From Prorocentrum cordatum (lineage: Eukaryota > Sar > Dinophyceae > Prorocentrales > Prorocentraceae), in assembly GCA_963575745.1 (NCBI GenBank), contig CAUYUJ010018303.1:111562-175561 (forward strand): DNA of 64,000 nucleotides. Direction: 5' to 3'. How positions within the stretch are numbered: the stretch's first letter is position 1; every line of letters begins with the position of its first letter. This document shows, one piece after another, positions 33,193 through 46,715 of this stretch. Below the pieces are notes generated by a model. The model worked only from the letters and a program-made list of their open reading frames with translations. It searched no databases and had not been told where the DNA came from. The position numbers and the translations under genes are program-made.

Positions 33193-34740
33193 TTAACCCA
33201 TCCGCTCCTCCTGCTGGAGCTGAGCGCGGGCGACGGCCAGGCTGGTGCGTTCCACCATGTTGGTCCCCAGCCCAAGCCCCAGGCCACACTGGGCAGCCAT
33301 CGGCAGGCGCGCCAGTTCGGCTAGGAGTCCCCTCTCCTTCTGCAGTCTGCTCGCAAGGCGTGCGGCAACGACTTCTGCGCCCGGGATCTTGATCCCCCGG
33401 TCGGGTGGCGCTCTGTCGCCCCTCCAGACGTCTTGGCCCCGGCTCGCCGATCCCGGGTGGTGCTGCGCCTCCGCCCCTGCTGTAGGCCCGGCACGTACAG
33501 GGGGGTGCACATCGTCCACAACGCGACCAGAGAGCCCCCTTGCTCGAGGGTCCTGGAGGCGCCCGCCCGCGCTCCGTGCAGGGCCAGTGCGAAGAGGGCC
33601 GAGGCCAGCGCGCCCCCCTGCTCCACCCCCTCCCTGGCGCACGTCGTGTACCGCCCCTTCTCTTCTCGTCTTGCCAGAGTTGGGTGGAGTTTGACCCGTA
33701 CGAGAAAAAGAAGTTTGGCCGGCCAGCCCTAGGCGAGCAAGGCGCTCCTGCAAGAAGGCCGACCTCGACACGCGGTCGAAAGAAAGCCCCGACCCCCTCG
33801 ATGCTGCCAGTCACTGCGTCGCCGTCGCAAAATCCTCAGCAGCACGGCGGCGCAGTCTGGGGCGAACTGGCGGCCGCGAACTGCTCGGCGAACCGTTGGG
33901 CGAGCGCCCTGGTGACCAGTCAGGGGGCTACAGCGAAGGCGATCGGGGCGGGCACCCGCGCCTCCAAGAGGGCAGCGGCCGCAAATCCAAGCAGGTCAAA
34001 GGATTTCCCGTACCCCAGCAGACGCGGGAGGTGCTCGACTCGGACCCCAGAAGGTCCTGCTTCCGGGCCGCGGGCCAGACAGCGGGCAATCGGCGGCTCA
34101 GAGTGGGCGGTCGGCGGGCCGGGTCCCGCAGCCTGTTCAGCGTCTCCCTGATACAGGGCGCGATCGCCGCTGCGGTCCAAAACTGTCGCCCTCGAGACTG
34201 GTTGGTGCGCGCCTGGAGGGGCGCGAGCGGTGGGGCGCAGCCAGCGTCAAAGAGCTGTGCTGTGGCGGCCTCGCGGCGGCTCGCTCTTGCCCTGGCGGGG
34301 GTAGTGCTGGTGGCAGGGCTTCGGCTGCGGCGGCCTGTGGGGCAGCAGGCACTTTTCTAGTCCAGGCGCCTGGTCCGCACCTCCATTCACCATCGGCCGT
34401 GTGGGCTTCTGCGGCCCACGTGCTCGGCGCGAGTCACCTCGCGCACACCTGTTGGCCGCCATGTGGCGCGATCGTGTCGACATCGCAGCGCGTTGGTGTC
34501 TCGTGCAACGACCTCCGGGACCATCCCACGCGGCGGTCTGGCACTTCGGACAATTCGGGCCACGGGCCGAGGCGTCGGCAGCAGCGCGCTCGGAGCAGCG
34601 GTCGCTCCCGTGGTGCTGGTGGTTCTTCGCCTCGCGCGCAGCTCCAAACCGCGGCGACACGCTTCCTGCAAGGGCAGGCTTGGCGTCCACTCCGCGCGGC
34701 ACTGTGGGCAGGTCGGCGGGTGCACGTCACGGAACAAGTC
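33193..34740 (-). pseudogene. Reverse transcriptase family A, N-terminal and palm remnant
   Basis: On minus, in order: a cysteine pair TCPQCRAEW (near 34705) like the N-terminal finger of the family; EAGPSGVRVEHL (near 34065), an RT finger motif; GVGAF...RVSRSAFLQERLARL (near 33790-33710), motif A; MEQGGALASALFALALHGA (33626), motif B; VVDDVHPP (near 33520), motif C; and GIKIPGAEVVAARL before 33193. The segments lie in several frames, so the gene is dead. The C-terminal half of the same family lies at 28922-29975 on the same strand, with about 3.2 kb of foreign or rearranged DNA between. Confidence 0.7.
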
Positions 34741-35950
34741 TGCCAGACAGCAGAAATGGACGAGCCTCCCGCCAGTCTGGGCGCATGATGGCGTCCTGCC
34801 CCGACGCGCTCGGGACTAATCTCGGCAGACACACCCGGCAGTTGTCCGTCCGGCTGGTCCATGCTCGGCGGGGGGGGCCGGCCGCACGGGCAGCAAGACA
34901 GCACAGACGCAGCGGGTGCCGCCACAGGCGCTGCCGCTCCCCAGCCCCTGAGGCGAAACGTCGCCCATCACCGAAACGCGCGTCAGAACGACTGCGCGCC
35001 GCGCCAACAGAGCCAGCCAAGCTAAAACTCCAAGGATTTTGCCGTTTAGAAGCCAACGCCTCAGGACCAACACAGGAACAAGCTTCGCAGCGGCACGCTC
35101 CACAGCTGCGTCCTCTCGGGCCTGCTGAAAGGGGGCCTCGCACAGTCAGGGCAGTAACGATGCGGCACCTCCCCTCGCTTCATCGCCCGACAGGGCGCGA
35201 GGCAAAGCCACTCCGCCACGAAAGCAGTCCGCATCAGTGGGGGCGCCTGCGCCGCCCGCCGCGCCGGCCCGCTCCCAGCAGAGCGCGGCCAGCCACTGGA
35301 GGACCGAAAAACGCCAAGCGCAGCAAGCGGGCGCCAGGGCGGTCATACGGGAGACTCTCCGATCGCGCCAGATTGCCCCGATTGACTGCCCTCGCCTCAG
35401 AAGCTTTCGCGGCAAGGCGGCGTCTCCAACCAGACTGGGCGACAAGAAAACTGCACGCCATGTCCACGCACAGCCACACCCCAAAGTGTCGACCCCGACT
35501 GTACGCGTTGCAGCGTGTTGGACGCCAGTGGCGCGCCCAGGGCCACATCAAGAGTGGGACGCTTCTGAGAACGGCTGGCCCCAGCAGCGTTAATGTCTGG
35601 AGCGCCGTCACGAACGACGAAAATCCCCCCAGGTCGGGGGCACGCAAGGGCGCGAGATATTAGCTGCGTCCTGCACGCCACCACGCAGGCCAGGTGCGGG
35701 GAGCGAAGGTCGGCCGGGCAGGCAACACGCCGAGCAGGATGCGCGATCCGACGTGGGGCGCCCCACTCTGCACGCGACCCTGCAGTGTGACGCCCCTGGG
35801 GGCGCGTTCTCCGGAGCCACCCCTCTGCATTGCGTGTTCGCGTTCGACTTGGTTAAGGGTTGCAAGGTTCTGGCTCTCCCACACGGCCTGCTGCCAGGCC
35901 CCCAAGTCTCCCCGAGGCGGTCCCAATGAGGCGGTCCCGTGGCAGAAAAG
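34741..35950. other. Unassigned GC-rich sequence
   Basis: Open frames occur on both strands with many Arg, Ala and Pro. A minus-strand stretch (about 35140-35480) may be more retroelement debris. Nothing firm can be said. Confidence 0.35.
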
Positions 35951-35975
35951 ATCAAAACACAAAAAAACAAAAAAA

Positions 35976-36025
<50 letters not shown>
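35951..36025 (+). repeat. A-rich tract (about 75 bases)
   Basis: AACAAAAAA units pass into an uninterrupted A run of over 45 bases. It could be a retroposed 3' tail on plus, but no recognisable mobile gene precedes it. Confidence 0.8.
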
Positions 36026-36029
<4 letters not shown>

Positions 36030-37819
36030 CCAGAACGCCCCGAGGACGGCCAAGCCTGCCTGTAAAACAATCCCACGACGGGCCCAAAAGAAGCCCAGGA
36101 GGGCGAACCCACATGGATCCAGGACTCTGCCCCCGCCCCCCTCCTCGACACATCCCAGGGCCGTGCCCACCGACTCCCCCGACGCGCGAGCCTCCAAGAC
36201 GCCCAACCTGCCCCCGCAGGGCCCCGCTAAACTCCCAGCACCCGCGGAAAGGCTCAATGAATAACCACCCCTAAAACAGACGCGGAGCCGCACCAGCAAC
36301 AACGACACGCAGGAAACACAACTGCAAGCGGCGCAAAACACATACGAACGCGGAGTCTGCAGACCTTCTCTTCTGACAGTCGGTGGGGGGTGGCGCCAGT
36401 CATTTTAACTGAAACGCACGTAAAAGGGAGGAGCGAGGGAGGGACAGAGTAGGGAGGAAAAAAAAAAAAAAAGGAGGGACCAGAGAAAAGATCAGGAAAA
36501 GAACGACGCAGGAAAAAAAACAAAAAACGCCAAGGGTCCCGTCGGCGACGCCAGGGGTGGCGCCTCCGGCCCTTCGCGCTCCAGCTGTCTCCAGTTCTGA
36601 CACGGCGGAGTGGCAGGAGGCGCGCTCGGGACACAAGCCGGCCACCTGGAACTTCAGCCTCCCAACAACAACCACAAAAAATCTACAGGCGGCGGCGGCA
36701 GGGCACTGCGGCCGGCGGGGCCTCGAGGTGCTGGGGGGACGGTGGCAGATGGAGGACCGCGGCGAGGGGGCGGCCACGGCGGGCTGCGGCTGGCCGGGGC
36801 TCGCCGAGGGCCCGCCGAGGCGCGCAGCGGGCGGCGCGGCGGCCGGGGCGGCGGCGGAGCGGGCCAGAGCGAGGGCCGCGCACGCGCCTGCCAAAGAGGG
36901 GCGGACGAGCCTGGCGGCGGCCAGGGCCGGTCGCCCCCCCCCTCCCCCTCCTCCGGGGCACGACGGCAGGGAGCTCCGGAGGCGGGGCAACGGCGGCGGC
37001 GGCGGGCGGGCGACGGGCCGCGCGCGGGCGGCGCGGCGAGGGCGGGGCGACGCAGCGGCCTCGGCTGAGCGCACGCCCCCGCGCAGGAGGCAGGGGGGAA
37101 GAAGAACAAAAAACAAAGAAACAAATAAAAATGCGTGCCCCGCCAAATAGACAAGACACGCTTGGAATGCTTGTAGGACGAGGGGACATTCAATGGATGT
37201 TTCGTAGATCCAGCGGGGAGGTGGATCTTGGGATGAATCAATTTTGTAATCGATCCCCTACTCAAACCCTCGAGGCCGCCCTGCAGCTCGCAGGCCCACG
37301 CGCAAGAGATCCGCTGGCGACCTGCCCGTCCGCTGCGCCCGTGCGCGGCGCGGTGCCTCACACAAGGGTCTGCCGCGTCACGCCTCGCGGTCGCTGGCCG
37401 GAGCGGTACCCCAGGGGGGGGAGTAGGAAGGTTGGACAGCGCCCACTCTGGAGCACCACCCCAACGGTGTACAGCAATCCCGCCCCCCCCCGCCTCCCCC
37501 TCCCGCAAACCCTCGCGAAGGCGTCCCCACGAACATCTCGGAGGCTCCCTTATCACATCACCAACGGCCTGGGGTGGCGGAAGGGGCCAACGGCGAGTAA
37601 ACAACGCCCACAGAGCCCCAGCTCAGCTCTCCGCCTGTACAACTCCTTTGTCGCATAAACATCCAGGGACAACGCCCCCCGGATCGGCGGTACTGGCCGG
37701 AGGTACTTACATTAGGAAGCATCACTCAGAATCAGTCCCGTGCGCCCCCCCTTCTGCTTGACGGGGGGGGAGGGAAAAGGAGAGGCTGAGCTCACGAGAC
37801 AAAAACGCTCAGCTGTCAA
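36026..37819. other. Unassigned; very GC-rich core
   Basis: 36550-37090 is extremely GC-rich. Two short A runs lie at 36458-36472 and 36515-36535. Frames on both strands are long but compositional. No domain is visible. Confidence 0.4.
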
Positions 37820-38689
37820 TTAACGCCAACCCTCCCAGCAGGCTGTGGGCAAAGAACACTCGGGGAGACCGCCTGCCCCTTGCAGCGCGCACCAATACAG
37901 CGCGAGAGGAGAGGGAGCATGGTCACCCGCGGGCGTGGGCGAGGCAACAAAGCGGAAGCGGTGCAGCACCCCCTGAGGGAGATCACCAATCGAGTCTGAC
38001 ACTATAGCGTCGCGGTGTGCCTCCTGAACACGATTTGCTCTGCACAGGCTCCTCTTCCCACGCGGTTTCCCCCGTGCGACTTGCTTATCGGAAGAGCTCG
38101 CGCATACGCGGGAGCTCCAACCGTCAGCCTTGCGGTTGGAGCGCCAGACATGTTGTTCCAGAGCACTGCCAACTCTGCCAAGGGAGCGGTGTCTCCCTCG
38201 CGCGGGCAGCCGCAGCGCGTGTATGACGAGAAAGATGTCACGATAGACCTCGCTCAAGATGCGCTCAAGGATCTCCAACAATATCTTGCCGCCCTCGTTT
38301 CTGAAGCCCCTATAGGACGTGAGACATTTGTGGGGGGCCCTGGCAACCTTGGAAATCCTTGAACGCATCACTTTCGTGACCTCTTGCTCCTCTGACTGTT
38401 TCTGCGTGGTGGCGACGCACTCAGCCGCACGAGTTCCCCTTTCGCCCCCCGCCCTCTGACATCCCAATCCATTTTCCCCACGGCGGCATCGCCGCAGCCA
38501 CTGGCCTCGGGCACACAACGCACCGCCTCTGACTGCATCCGTGTTCTGTTTGCCCGCCGCTGGCGTATTGCAGGCACAGGTCTCAACACACACGTGTCCA
38601 ACATTTTCCGCGCGTGCGAATTGCAGCCCCCCCCCGCCAAGCCCGCGTTCTCCATCCCGCGCTCTGTGTTGACCAACCCCTAGCCGCAC
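37820..38689 (-). CDS. Open frame of 289 codons, unknown, doubtful
   Basis: A long minus-strand frame. Its middle (YRGFRNEGGKILLEILERIL, then VYRDIFLVIHALRLPARGRH) looks like normal protein, while both ends are Gly/Arg-rich. The plus strand is also open across 38015-38362 and reads plausibly (DVTIDLAQDALKDLQQYL), so coding strand and reality are both uncertain. No family is recognised. Confidence 0.2.
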   Translation of the reverse strand: MRLGVGQHRARDGERGLGGGGLQFARAENVGHVCVETCACNTPAAGKQNTDAVRGGALCARGQWLRRCRRGENGLGCQRAGGERGTRAAECVATTQKQSEEQEVTKVMRSRISKVARAPHKCLTSYRGFRNEGGKILLEILERILSEVYRDIFLVIHALRLPARGRHRSLGRVGSALEQHVWRSNRKADGWSSRVCASSSDKQVARGKPRGKRSLCRANRVQEAHRDAIVSDSIGDLPQGVLHRFRFVASPTPAGDHAPSPLALYWCALQGAGGLPECSLPTACWEGWR

Positions 38690-41150
38690 AATCCCCCGTC
38701 CAACTCAGGCCAATGCTAAATCAGCCGGAATGGGGTTGGTCAAAGAAGCAGAATAAGGAGAACAAAAAAAAATCAAAAGAAGAAGAGGTGATAAACCAAA
38801 GAAAAAATGTGGTTCCCCCATGCCGGCGCCCCCCAACCCCCCCCCCCGAATGTCCCCTAATAGCGCATGTCCGCGCAGCCTTCTCCCCACACCCGTGTGT
38901 TTTGGTCCGCCACTGGCTTTGAAGGGCGCTCCGAAGAGCTGGGGCGTCACACAGCGGCACCTACGTTTCTCATAGTCGGTGTAGCCTACGCCTCCCTGGC
39001 CCGAACCAATCAGACGCATCACCGCGGCGTCACCGCAGTGTTCTGCACTGACCGAAACTGCCGCTGCTGACCGGATTGCGCACGCCAGCCGAGGCGAAGA
39101 GACTGCGGGCATTCCCCCAGACCTTTGGCGACGGCAACCCCCTGGGCTTGTAGCAGGAAGGCAGGCTGCGCTCAAGGGAACAGCTGCCAGGCTGTGGCCC
39201 TGGGAATGGTCTCGGGCGCGGAAGGCTTCCATGACTCATGACCGAGCACAGGCTACAAAAGAACACGCGGGCAAACGGAAGGGAAGCAGCAGCACCCCAG
39301 GAATGAGAGGTCAAAGGGGAAGCCCCAGGCGTGGTTCCCGGCACGCGGTCCGCGTGCGACATTCCTCCGCCCACTAGGGCCGCACGCCCGCGACGTCGGC
39401 GGGGGCCGCGCGGAGAGGACAGCACAATGCAGCTTGCAAGCTGCGGCCGCCATGCGCAAACGCAGCGAAGCGAATCTGCAGGAGCAGGCAAGCGCGGTCC
39501 ACGACTCGCAAAGTAACTACTCGCGAATGGCCTGAATCCGCCGCGGGGGACTGACGGTCCAGTACATCCAGGCAAGCCCGCGTTGTTTTGCCGTTTGCGA
39601 GCAGGCACTTTGCGAGTAGAGGAACGCGCTCGGTGAAGGAGGTCATGTTCCATTGAGTCGCTGATCGCGCGCTCTGCAACGTGCACGTGACACCGACGCT
39701 GTTTTGCCATCGGTCCTTCGCGAAACAGGTGGGCCGCAAAAATCGGTTGGATTCCACCGTAGAAAGCCTTCCACGTTGCACAAGCTTTCGTCTCGTCCGG
39801 CCTATAGGACAAGTGTGCGATGACAATCCAGAATGGCAGCGAAGCCGTGCTCGCATTACAACGCACCAAGCATGGCACCCCTGGGACAAGGGCTGGCAAC
39901 GCGCGGGCCACGCGCCCGACAGCGAGGCATCTCGCGAGAATCGGTGCCACCTCCAGACGGCCAGACCACACGTCGCATTGCCAAGATACAAGCTACCGCT
40001 CACGCTCCAGGATACGGAACGGGTTAGGCGCAACGACAATCCCAGGGGCATTGGTACACACAGCTGCTCTAGAAGAGTCCACTAGACCACATCGCGGGGC
40101 TCGTCCGATGTATCTTCGTGGAAGCCTATGTCGACGAAACGAAGGGATTCTGGCCTGACCGCTCCGTCAATAAAGCAATTGCTTAGAGTGTACAGCTGTG
40201 CTCTAGACTTCGGAGTCCTTATCTTATTGTGCAGCTGTGTTCTAAGGAGCTCGGAGCCCTTCATGTTCGTCGTCGTTCGTTCGGCCTCCCCCCTGAGACC
40301 CCCTGGCCCGGCGCCTCGGGATCCCTGCATCATATGCTGGCCCAAGGAAAAACCCTGGGATGGCCCCACGAGGCTCTCCACTCCTCGCCCAGGCCTGCCT
40401 GCCCCTCGCCGCCCCCTCGCGCGAGTCGGGACACGCCTGCCGCCGATCCTCGTCTCGTCGTTCGCTCGCGGTCGCACGCCCTCGTCATGGCCCCGCCCCC
40501 GCACTGCCCCCCCCCGGTTTGTGGGCCCGTGGCCCCTCGCCCAGACGCCCCCCCCCCCGGAATTGGACTCCGCCTCCCGGCCTCTCTCGCTGGCCGGCGC
40601 CCTCGCCCGCTGTGCCCTGGGGCCCACTGTGCTCGACTCGTCCTTGGCGCGATCGTCGCTCGTCCTCGGCCCTGCCACGAGCCCTTCCCCTCGCAGATCT
40701 CCCCCTGGCCCACTGACCCCTCCTCCAGGGCCAAGGACTCCTGCTTGCGGCCCATCCGCGCGCTGGCCCACCCCTGCCACCCCTGCACCCCTGGACCCTC
40801 CCTTCCCCTCTCCCTTGCCGCCTCCTCGTGCAAGGGCCAGGGAGTGCGCGCCACTCGTTTTGCACAGATGCGCTGCAAAACCTGAAAACGGCGCTTGCAA
40901 CTGGCATTTGGCCGCACTCAAAAAGAATACACATCTTCAACATCTTGGAAAAAACACCCCAGATGATTCCTCGCCTTATCTGCCAGACATCTCAAGCAAC
41001 TAACATGCATCAGACCGACGCACGCAGACGGACGCACGCTTCTTCATATCCAATTTCAAATCGAGAACGCCACCGTCTTGTCGCGCAGCTACCCAACGCT
41101 AGTTCGCATGCGGACGGACGAAGACGTCAAGGCAACAGCGTGGGATGACG
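38690..41150. other. Unassigned sequence
   Basis: About 2.5 kb with C runs near 38839-38848 and Pro/Arg-rich open frames on plus (40128-41003) and minus (39030-40051). I recognise no domain or RNA gene. Confidence 0.4.
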
Positions 41151-41400
41151 TCCAACTCCTCCTTTTCCTCCCTTTCCTCCCCCATCTTCCTTATGTTCCT
41201 TCTTCTACTCCTCCTCTTCAACCTCATTTCCGAACGTCATATAAACATGATATCCGTCCCCATCGGCCCAAATCTCGCGCGACGAAGCAGCGCAAAATTC
41301 TTAAGGCCTCCTCCTCCTCCTCCACCTCCCCATCCTCCTCCTCCTCCTCCTCCTGCTCCTCCTCCTGCATCCTCCTCTTGATCATCCTGCTCCTCGTAAG
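41151..41400. repeat. Pyrimidine-rich and (TCC)n tract
   Basis: Interrupted TC-rich sequence ends in a TCC run at about 41309-41375. It is the left bracket of composite unit 4. Confidence 0.75.
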
Positions 41401-41524
41401 ACTGGAAAACCCAAGAATCTCAAAGAGTCCCCTTGGGATCTCCATCAGCCCTCACTGTCCACTGAGATATCCCCTGGTCTCGCCCTCATCCCTCTCTCTC
41501 TTTCCCTCTCTCTACCCCGTTCCT

Positions 41525-41985
41525 CTTAAGTTACTCCTCCGCGTCGCACCACCAAACATGCTGGTAAGGCAGGCCGGGCGTTTGCTTGAGACTTCCTCAC
41601 CGCTTGTGGCCATGAAGCACGTAAGCGTGAAACAGGGTTTTCGAAATGTGGCTAGCCTTTTAGCGCCACGCACCTCCGTTTGAACAACTTCCAACACTTA
41701 CGGTGATTGGCCTTTGCACCGCACATGTCCGCCCGAAAATATTACAATAGCTATGCCGAAGGGGGGCGACCCGCTTTCAAAATGTGGCTCTCGCCTCAGC
41801 GCCTCGCAAATTCCTCCCAAAGTTCCCCAACATTCGCAGGGATGGACGACATGTCCTTTTCAAATTTGAGCTATCGCTTGAGACTTCCTCAGAAATTGTA
41901 CGCGATGAGACTGAGAAGGAGAGGGTGCACTGCAGCATCGCTGATAACTCCTGGGCCTGCTCTGAACCTAGGCTTCCTGCGCCCA
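41525..41985 (+). repeat. Composite dispersed unit, copy 4
   Basis: Head at about 41535-41610 (GGCAGGCCGGGCGTTTGC, GAGACTTCCTCACC). 83-bp-type monomers with GTGGCT at 41648 and 41784, plus a decayed one between. Tail-like sequence at 41895-41970 (GAGAAGGAGAGGG, ATCGCTGATAACTCCTGGG). A TCC tract follows from 41990. The order is the same as in copies 1 and 2. Confidence 0.65.
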
Positions 41986-41989
41986 TCTC

Positions 41990-42075
41990 CTCCTCTTCCT
42001 CCTCATCCTCCTCTTCCTCCTCCTCCTCCTCCTCCTCCTCCTGCTCCTCATCCTCCTCATCCTCCCCCTTTCGCC
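41990..42075. repeat. (TCC)n tract
   Basis: TCC with CTT and CAT interruptions. It is the right bracket of composite unit 4. Confidence 0.8.
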
Positions 42076-43030
42076 TCCTCACCGTCGTCCCCCTCCTCGC
42101 CATCCCCCATCCCTGCCCCTCCGACGAAGACTTTGAGCTGGCGCGGCGCGTCGGCAAACGAGGGATCCGCCATCGCCCCGCCGTCGACGGTGCTCTGCCG
42201 CTCCACCGCGGATCAGGCGCCGTGGCCGGGGCAGGCATGCTCGTCCTCCCGCGCCGCTCGCGGCAGGAACGAGGCAGGCACAACAGCGCGCACAGCACAC
42301 GAAACCGTGCGACGAGCCAGCACTGCCGAGCACACGAGAACCAATAGGAACAACGGTGGCTACTTGTGCTGATTCTCGTGACCGTTGCAAGCTGGTTACG
42401 AGACCTTCGCCACGCTGGCAAGCCAGCGCGTACAAGTGGGACATGGCGAGCAAATTCCACCAAGAAGCAGCTCGAAAAGCGCCACCAAGCTCTGTGCTGA
42501 TGCATCCTGTTCCGAGGTTCTCGCCAAGACGACTTCTGTGTTTGCAGAGTGGGCTGGGAGGAAGGGCCGAATCATGAGGACAAGAAATGAAGGGGCCACG
42601 AGCGCATCCACGCTGGCCACCTAAAACTTCCCGCTGCGCCTTGCACACCCCAAAGATGCGCTGATGTCTTTTTCAGTACAGGTCCCCGAAAGACCAAGCC
42701 CTTTCCCAAAGACTGGCTATTCATCCCGAGTCGTTGTTGACGGCCGTGGGGTTTGGCGAGAGCAACCGGCAACGGAAAACGCAAAATAACCTCCGAGTGG
42801 ATGTGTTCGATGTGCTGGAGGTCTGGGAAAGCGTCAGCTGGGCCCATCAATACAAGGAGTCCTAGGTGTGGCACCTCCGTGCCCAATATTCTCCGAGGTT
42901 GGACGCCTCAGGCAGCGCTGTATTGCAACCACCTCCCATTGCATCGTCCACTCCCCGTACACCCAGCCAACCCCGCCCGTCCACATCATCTCCCTCCTTC
43001 CTTTGCCTGCTCGCCTCCCTCTTTTCCTCG
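42076..43030. other. Unassigned sequence
   Basis: About 950 bases of mixed sequence with overlapping open frames on both strands and no recognised domain. Confidence 0.4.
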
Positions 43031-43034
43031 CCCT

Positions 43035-43490
43035 CATCCTTCTCCTCCTCCTCCTCCTCCTCCTCCTCCTCCTCCTCCTCCTCCTCCTCCTCCTCCTCCT
43101 CCTCCTCCTCCTCCCCGCCCCTCCGCCTCCTCCTCCTCCTCCTCCTCCTCCTCCTCCTCCTCTTCCTCCTCCTCCTCCGCCTCCTTCTCCCTCCTCCCCT
43201 CCTCCTCCTCCTCCTCCTCTCTCACTCCTCCTCCTCCAACCTCCTCCTCCCCTTCTTCTTTCTCCTATCCCCCTCCTCCTCCTCCTCCTCCTCCTCCTCC
43301 TCTCTCCTCCTCCTCCTTTTCCTTTTCCTCCTCCTCCTCCTCCTCCTCCTCCTCCTCCTCCTCCTCAGTCCTCCTCCTCCTCCCTCCTCCTCCTCCTCCT
43401 ACCTCCTCCCCTCCTCCTGCTCCTCCTCCTCCTCCTCCTCCTGCTCTCCTCCTCCGTCCTCCTACTCCTCCTCCTTCCCTCCTCCTCCTC
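43035..43490. repeat. (TCC)n array
   Basis: TCC with CTT and GCC breaks. It runs directly into the ATC array, as at 830-1030. Confidence 0.9.
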
Positions 43491-44357
<867 letters not shown>

Positions 44358-45292
44358 ACTGGTACTGGTGGAAGGGGATGTAGGCCGGGGGGCCTCCCTT
44401 CGCCTCTCCAGCAACACCCAGGTCGTCCCGGGCCCCAACCCCAGAGGGTGAAGTGCGCCGCGACAAGGCGGGGGCGGGGACCCCGCACCGGGAGAGGCAC
44501 GAGGGGGAGCCCGATCCCCTGCCCCACCGCGGCGGACCCCACCCCCCAAGAACCCCAGAGCAGTAGAGGTGAGGGGGGAGAGAAGACCGGGGGGGACAGA
44601 GGCGGAGAGGTCCAATTTTACACCAGAGAAAACCCAATCAGTAGGAGGCCCGACAAATTCGCAACTGCCAATCTGCTCTAAAAACGCTAGGATCCCTTAA
44701 GTGCAAGCATTGATTGGGGAATCAAGACGAGAGCCCCATACAGGGGATATCGACCATCAACCTTGTACCATGATGGCGCAACAACGGGATATCCAACCTT
44801 GCGGCGCCCGTCCTGGAAGAACATGCCGATGATAGAGGCACACGTGGGAAATCGAATATTGGCACGCTTAAGTCCGATGAGCACAGCGACCGGGGCGCAC
44901 AGCACGCCCTGTGCACACACGCGTCCACACACACACACACACACACACACAACAGATACGCACAACACGTCCTGCGCCCTCGCACAACGTCCCCGTGCGC
45001 GCACCCCTCCGCGTGCGAATATCGTGACATGTAGTGCCCACAACCTCGGCCTCTCGTTCCAACTGGCTCGCCCGTCAGCCAGGACAGGGGTACAAGTCCC
45101 CTCGTCGCCAGGGGTTCAAGGCCCCCCTCCCCTAGGAGACGGTACAAGGCCGCCTCCCGGCGCAAATGGGGAGACCCGCGGACGGGCGACGACGACCCAG
45201 CTAACAGGCGAACCCAGCTGACGGACGGCGGCACACGTGCACCCCTGCGGACGCGAAGCACCCTCGGAAGGCCCTCTTCCCCCCCGCCTCCC
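44358..45292. other. Unassigned; short CA repeat
   Basis: A CA repeat lies at 44926-44951. Remaining frames are short and low in information. Confidence 0.4.
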
Positions 45293-45453
45293 CTCCCGGC
45301 CCTGAGATAAGGTGTTACTGCGGCCCGTTGGTTGTTACTGCGGCCCGGTGGGTGTTAGTATGGCCAGGGGTCCTCCGGAGTGTATGAATTATCGAGTACG
45401 GTGAAGGGGGGGGGAGGGGGGGGGCCAAAAAGGCTCCGCCCCCCCCCCCCCCC

Positions 45454-45553
45454 NNNNNNNNNNNNNNNNNNNNNNNNNNNNNNNNNNNNNNNNNNNNNNN
45501 NNNNNNNNNNNNNNNNNNNNNNNNNNNNNNNNNNNNNNNNNNNNNNNNNNNNN
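45454..45553. other. Assembly gap, 100 N
   Basis: Exactly 100 unresolved bases between a C run and a CTA array. The round number suggests a gap of unknown length. Confidence 0.99.
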
Positions 45554-46070
<517 letters not shown>

Positions 46071-46079
46071 GATCTTACC

Positions 46080-46480
46080 TAACACCAACACTACAGCACC
46101 ATAGTACTACCACACTACAGCACTAATACCACAATACCAGTACCACAACACCACAACACCGCTACCACAACACCACTACACCGCTACCACAATAGCACAA
46201 CCACAACACCGCTACCACAACACCACTACCACAGCACCACTGCCACTACCACAACACTACTACCTACTAACAACTCAACAACACTACCAACACCACACCA
46301 CTAACACAACACTACCAACACCACACCACTAACACAGCACACCACTACCAACACCACACCACTAACACAGCATACAGCACAACCGGCCACTACCAACACA
46401 CCACTAACACAACATTACCAACACCACACCACTAACACAGCACAGCGACTACCACACCACTAACACAGCACTACTACCAC
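46080..46480. repeat. ACCAC/ACAACACC short repeat
   Basis: Imperfect repeats of CACTACCACAACACCG and CCAACACCACACCACTAACA. The plus strand has almost no G. Confidence 0.75.
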
Positions 46481-46715
46481 GTTGGTTCCAGGTGGGAGTT
46501 ACTGTGGCCACTTTTGCCTGCGCGGGAGTGCATTCCCTGAAGGGTTGCGAATCTCTCCAGATCTAACATGAGATACCTTTACATATTACTTTTCATTGAG
46601 CGGCCTGCGCGGGCCACAGTAACTCCCATCCCACCGCGCGACGAGCCACACTAACACCCAACGGGCCACACTAACACCCAACGGGCCACAATAACAACCG
46701 GTCGCTCCCGGCCCT

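Noticed and set aside
35951-36025. Poly(A) tail of a plus-strand retrogene
   Set aside because: No open frame with a recognisable protein or target duplication could be tied to the A run; it is kept only as an A-rich tract.
45080-45150. tRNA-like GGGTTCAAGG motif
   Set aside because: It resembles a T-loop box, but no acceptor, D or anticodon stems can be paired around it.
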